This document shows positions 22,217 to 25,097 of a stretch of 25,097 bases of DNA, one piece after another. Below the pieces are notes generated by a model. The model was not told the DNA's origin, ran no database searches, and saw nothing but the letters and a program-made list of their open reading frames with translations. The stretch is from Planctomycetaceae bacterium (GTDB lineage: Bacteria; Planctomycetota; Planctomycetia; Pirellulales; Pirellulaceae): NCBI GenBank assembly GCA_007695205.1, contig REEF01000537.1, positions 1-25,097 on the forward strand. Direction: 5' to 3'. The position numbers and the translations under genes were made by a program. How positions within the stretch are numbered: position 1 is the first letter of the stretch; every line of letters begins with the position of its first letter.

Positions 22217-25081
22217 TCATTCGCCGAAGCGGATCAGATAGTACGGCGTTCGATCCGTCGCTCCGTCGATCTGGAATCGCCCGCCTTCGACCGGCACGGT
22301 GCGATCGGTCATGCGCCCGTTGTGGTCCAGCACGTGCACCGTAAAGCGACCCGGGCGCTGGAGCTGGATTTCGGCTCGGACCGGTTCCAGCACCACGGGC
22401 GCGTCTCCCGGATGAAGGATGCGGGAATCGGCCACCACCTTCATCCCCGTATTTCGGGCTCGAGCCATCGCGACGACCAGCAGATCGCGAGCGTCGGAGA
22501 TGCGGTCGTCCTGTCCCCGTGCGGTCACATAGATCGCGCTGAACCGGCAGCGCGGCGTGATCGTGACTTCCCCCAGTTCCGCTCGCCGATCCTCAGCGAA
22601 CCCGACCACCGCCTTGGTTCCCGCCGTGTTCATGGTAAAGTGGCCATCGTGTCGCCCCTGGCCCTCGCGCCACCGCAACTGGCCTGTGCTCGCTATGTAC
22701 TCGTCGCCTTCCACGTAGCGATCGATGTCGAAAGGCGGCGTGATCTGAAACCGGTCGGTGAACTGAACGTCGCACCGTGCCACGGCCAGCGCGCGAGACG
22801 GCACCTGGTCGCTGTCGAACGTGCGAACGTCATATTGCAAGCTGCCCACCGAATCCACGAAACCCAGTTTGCCCTCCAGCAGCGACGGCATATGCACGTA
22901 GCGGGTGGCGCGCACTTCGGAGCGATCGACATCGCCGCGCAACACCTGCCGCGCGATGGCGGGGAACAGGCCCAACACCTGGGGAGCCGTCACATCCCAG
23001 CGCTCGCGACCGATCTGCGAACTGAATCGCCCGTCGTCACGATTCTGGAACATGTAGCTGACATCCCAGCCTTGCAGACCCATCCCGTACGCGCCCACGA
23101 TCGCCGGTCCTTCGGCGCCCCATTCGTTCGGATAGACATGAATCCATTCCGACAGCATGAAAGGCCGATCGGCCACCTGCTCCATGCCGGTGCTGAGCAT
23201 TCCCGAGCCGGGGACGCGAGTCATGGACCCGTTATCGATGCGGCTGCGCCCCCCGCCGCCGAAATAGTTGTGCCGGTCGATCGTGCCGATCCGTTGGTCG
23301 GTGTGCAGGTTCGCATAATGGCTGAACATGCGGCCCGCGTGCCAGTTCGAACCAATGATCTCGCCCTCGTATCCCGTCTGGCGAATGCCCGTGACGATCC
23401 GTTCGTACGCTTCGACTTGTAAACCGTACAGGAACTCGAGCGTATCCAGCAGACGTTGACGGCGGAACTGCTGGGACCCGGCTAATTGGTCAGGGTCCCA
23501 GAACCAAGGGTTGCCCAGCGGCAGGATATTGGCTCGAGCCAGATCCTCGGCCTGACCGTCGGGCGTGGCCAATTCGTTGGTAAAGCTGTCCATGGCCGAA
23601 ACGCCCCAGGCCCGGACCAGCCCGTCTTGGTCGCCATATTTTGCTTGCAGCCAGTGGCTGAAGCGTTCCGCGATCCTCTTTCGCAACGTCGGGCTCTGCT
23701 TCAGCGGATTCATTGACGTGTAGAACAAGATGCTCGATTCGTTGACAATCTCGACAAAAGCCACCGCTGGATCCTCGGCGTAGGTGAGCCCCGTGTAGGG
23801 GTTGCGATGGTTCAAGATGTTCTGCAGTTGCCGGATCGTCGCGTCCTGCAATTCCCGCGAATAGAACAGCGTGCTGTTCCCGCCGCCGACCCGCGCACCC
23901 GGTTTGTCCAGCGACCCGAACTCCTCGGCGTACGGCACCAGATGCAGATCGGCCGTTCCCACGCGAATCGTGCCGAAGGCCTGGGACAGCTTCAGGAACA
24001 TGCCCGCCTGACGGAATTGGGCGTTCTGGTAATCGAACAGATCCAGTCCCTCCGGGTCGAACTCCAACGCACTCTGCTCTGTCTGGATACCGGCCCAGCC
24101 TGGTCCGTCGGCCCATTTATGCAACCGGACCGCATTGATGCCGAATTTGCGGTACAGAGCCGCACGCCGATCGGCGACGTCCTTCGACGGCGCCGTGCCG
24201 GATCGAAAACACAGATTCAATCCCCATAGCTTGATGGGCCTGTCTTGATACAGCAACCGCTCGCCCTCGGCTCGGATACGCCCATGCTTGCCGGCCGGTG
24301 CGTCCAGCCAGTCGTCCATGTCGAATTCGCCCGGTGTTCCGTAATCGTCGTCGGGTGTGAACGTGTACCATTGGTCGAACCCCGAGTCCTCAGGAACCCG
24401 GTCCGGGTGCGGATAATACGTCAGCGGCGCCGGCAGATCGATCGTTAAACTGGCTTGGACGGGTTGCTGCTCTTGCAGTTGGCGAGCCAGTTCGATACGC
24501 AGGTCGCCGTCCGCTGTCAGCGCTAAAGCCGGTTCGAACGTAAACACGGTCTCGCGGCCCTGGCTGTCGCGCAGCAGCAATTGGCTCACCTGCTGGCCCA
24601 ATTCCCGACGGCCTGGCGGCAAAGGCACCTCGACGCTGGTGCCGTCCACATCCGTCACGACCGCCTGGCCTTGGCGGAACGACCGTTCCTCTGGGTTCAG
24701 CCCGGCGATCAGCATGGTCAAATCGGTATCACGATCACTGGTGATCCGCGTCTGCATCGTCAACTGCCGAGGCCCCGTTTGGGCAGTGCTTGTACGGATT
24801 TGCACGTTGGCCCCCGATGCTGCGATCGTTGTGTTGCTGACGGCCAGACCGACGGCTCCCTCTGCATTCATCTCGCCGCGAAAGCTCTGCCATGCCCATC
24901 CGGGTCCCCAGCCGGCGAACCCCAATTCCAGGTACTCTTGACCGTCCAGCATGAACACGGTGGTCTGGGCATCCGCTGGAAATACCAAGGTGCTGTCGGC
25001 TTCTGACGCTCGAAGCATCGACATCGCCAGGACCACGACCGACAGCAAAATCTGTCCCGCTTGTTTCAACGATAGATTCAT
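22217..25081 (-). CDS. Large secreted glycoside hydrolase-like protein (clan GH-A type)
   Basis: 954 residues from ATG 25079-25081, with AAAGGAGG eight bases upstream. Residues 1-28 form a signal peptide. Residues about 30-215 look like a beta-sandwich, then a TIM barrel runs about 270-680: IKLWGLNLCF, FGINAVRLHKWADGPG, then AVAFVEIVNESS with Glu448 as probable acid/base, and FMLSEWIHVYPNEWGAEGP with Glu645 as probable nucleophile. Asn-Glu on one strand and Glu on a later one is the clan GH-A retaining pattern. Residues about 780-950 form C-terminal beta-domains. I cannot assign a CAZy family; GH5-, GH2- or GH42-like are all possible. Lying directly upstream of a sulfatase, it probably acts on a sulfated polysaccharide in the periplasm or outside the cell. 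The gene's promoter lies beyond the window edge. Confidence 0.85.
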   Translation of the reverse strand: MNLSLKQAGQILLSVVVLAMSMLRASEADSTLVFPADAQTTVFMLDGQEYLELGFAGWGPGWAWQSFRGEMNAEGAVGLAVSNTTIAASGANVQIRTSTAQTGPRQLTMQTRITSDRDTDLTMLIAGLNPEERSFRQGQAVVTDVDGTSVEVPLPPGRRELGQQVSQLLLRDSQGRETVFTFEPALALTADGDLRIELARQLQEQQPVQASLTIDLPAPLTYYPHPDRVPEDSGFDQWYTFTPDDDYGTPGEFDMDDWLDAPAGKHGRIRAEGERLLYQDRPIKLWGLNLCFRSGTAPSKDVADRRAALYRKFGINAVRLHKWADGPGWAGIQTEQSALEFDPEGLDLFDYQNAQFRQAGMFLKLSQAFGTIRVGTADLHLVPYAEEFGSLDKPGARVGGGNSTLFYSRELQDATIRQLQNILNHRNPYTGLTYAEDPAVAFVEIVNESSILFYTSMNPLKQSPTLRKRIAERFSHWLQAKYGDQDGLVRAWGVSAMDSFTNELATPDGQAEDLARANILPLGNPWFWDPDQLAGSQQFRRQRLLDTLEFLYGLQVEAYERIVTGIRQTGYEGEIIGSNWHAGRMFSHYANLHTDQRIGTIDRHNYFGGGGRSRIDNGSMTRVPGSGMLSTGMEQVADRPFMLSEWIHVYPNEWGAEGPAIVGAYGMGLQGWDVSYMFQNRDDGRFSSQIGRERWDVTAPQVLGLFPAIARQVLRGDVDRSEVRATRYVHMPSLLEGKLGFVDSVGSLQYDVRTFDSDQVPSRALAVARCDVQFTDRFQITPPFDIDRYVEGDEYIASTGQLRWREGQGRHDGHFTMNTAGTKAVVGFAEDRRAELGEVTITPRCRFSAIYVTARGQDDRISDARDLLVVAMARARNTGMKVVADSRILHPGDAPVVLEPVRAEIQLQRPGRFTVHVLDHNGRMTDRTVPVEGGRFQIDGATDRTPYYLIRFGE

Positions 25082-25097
25082 GACCAGGGCCTCCTTT

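Noticed and set aside
22163..23422. 419-codon plus-strand open frame opposite the glycoside hydrolase
   Set aside because: Antisense shadow of a clear secreted enzyme, no recognisable domain.

Overview
The window looks like chromosomal DNA of a planctomycete, most likely Pirellulales-like. This is inferred from GC-rich codon use, a formylglycine sulfatase, two DUF6807 (PmoA-like) secreted proteins, an ECF sigma/anti-sigma operon with a Pro/Gly-rich exported protein, and short palindromic repeats of a type I associate with that phylum. No rRNA, tRNA, CRISPR array, prophage or complete insertion sequence was seen.

Layout. 1-164 holds the broken 3' end of what may be a REP-associated (Y1) transposase. 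338-2647 (minus) is a three-gene ECF sigma factor / membrane anti-sigma / exported effector operon whose genes overlap. 3017-3886 (plus) is a lone beta-class DNA methyltransferase. 3921-4064 carries two tandem long hairpins between convergent genes. 4049-5930 (minus) is a tandem pair of DUF6807 secreted proteins. guaA (6158-7750, minus) and a ThiH-like radical SAM gene (7952-9319, plus) diverge, and the latter converges on a sugar-phosphate isomerase/epimerase-like gene (9325-10338, minus). A 476-base divergent intergenic region (10339-10814) holds two copies of a dispersed palindromic repeat, of which a third copy abuts the guaA stop codon.

From 10815 the plus strand carries a membrane protein with a DUF2314 domain, a lone GspF/PilC-type protein, alaS with a structured leader, and a HEAT-repeat lipoprotein that overlaps alaS by four bases. 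16970-19140 (minus) has an exported flavodoxin-like protein and a GAF-PP2C (SpoIIE-type) phosphatase. 19343-20138 is a graveyard of gene fragments, including a decayed VapBC-like toxin-antitoxin pair. 20147-25081 (minus) is a carbohydrate module: a sulfatase with C-terminal HEAT repeats, preceded by a large secreted clan GH-A-like glycoside hydrolase, suggesting breakdown of a sulfated polysaccharide.

I see no convincing large undescribed system. The most unusual signals are in the non-coding DNA: the covarying tandem hairpins at 3921-4043, the composite repeat family at 6108/10512/10661, and the nested inverted repeat in the alaS leader.
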